From positions 1 to 6,252 of the forward strand of contig CABQZS010000155.1 in assembly GCA_902468695.1 (NCBI GenBank): a stretch of 6,252 nucleotides of DNA, read 5' to 3'. Source of the stretch: an uncultured Collinsella sp. (GTDB lineage: Bacteria; Actinomycetota; Coriobacteriia; Coriobacteriales; Coriobacteriaceae). A program made the position numbers and the translations under genes. The notes beneath the pieces were generated by a model. That model was not told the DNA's origin and ran no database searches. It saw only the letters and a program-made list of their open reading frames with translations. Positions 6,243 to 6,252 of the stretch are shown here, piece after piece (the first letter of the stretch is position 1; each line of letters opens with the position of its first letter).

Positions 6243-6252
6243 AATGTTCGCA

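Noticed and set aside
6016..6243. Minus-strand reading frame of 75 codons with text like VGVRRFELLTSSVSGKRSPPELNA
   Set aside because: This is the antisense of the tRNA gene; such text is a familiar false protein arising from tRNA loci. The tRNA cloverleaf and promoter explain the sequence.
1..6252. CRISPR array, insertion sequence, phage or toxin-antitoxin features
   Set aside because: No direct repeat array, transposase, integrase or small toxin-like gene pair is visible. The tRNA end is too close to the window edge to judge whether it serves as an attachment site.

Overview
The window looks like ordinary chromosomal DNA from a high-GC Gram-positive bacterium. An actinobacterium of the class Coriobacteriia, Collinsella-like, fits best. 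That assignment is an inference from base composition, the DUF4012 membrane protein of actinobacterial type and the style of the intergenic GGGGACG hairpins; there is no phylogenetic marker here that I could place rigorously.

Layout from left to right. The first 900 bases are the 3' part of a plus-strand gene for a family M32 zinc carboxypeptidase, whose 5' end lies outside the window. It converges on a minus-strand gene block. The 140-base gap between them carries two strong hairpins, one at each gene end, and a short imperfect inverted repeat between them. The minus-strand block, read from right to left, is an EamA-type drug/metabolite transporter (start near 5878), then a 149-base gap, then a large single-pass membrane protein with a DUF4012 ectodomain (start near 4706), then glmM, phosphoglucosamine mutase (start at 2372). 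Only three bases separate the DUF4012 stop from the glmM start, so these two are almost certainly one transcript. At the right end a plus-strand tRNA-Val (anticodon GAC) with encoded CCA has a very good sigma-70-type promoter and an AT-rich upstream element.

How the genes work together. GlmM makes glucosamine-1-phosphate, the precursor of UDP-GlcNAc and hence of peptidoglycan and other envelope polymers. The DUF4012 protein has a disordered basic cytoplasmic tail, one membrane helix and a large outer domain. Its tight coupling to glmM suggests an envelope role, but its function is unknown. The EamA transporter, the carboxypeptidase and the tRNA have no evident functional tie to that pair.

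I do not see an obviously new multi-gene system, phage, insertion sequence or CRISPR array. The parts most worth a second look are the DUF4012-glmM pair, the inverted repeat over its candidate promoter, and the possibly structured leader of the transporter gene.
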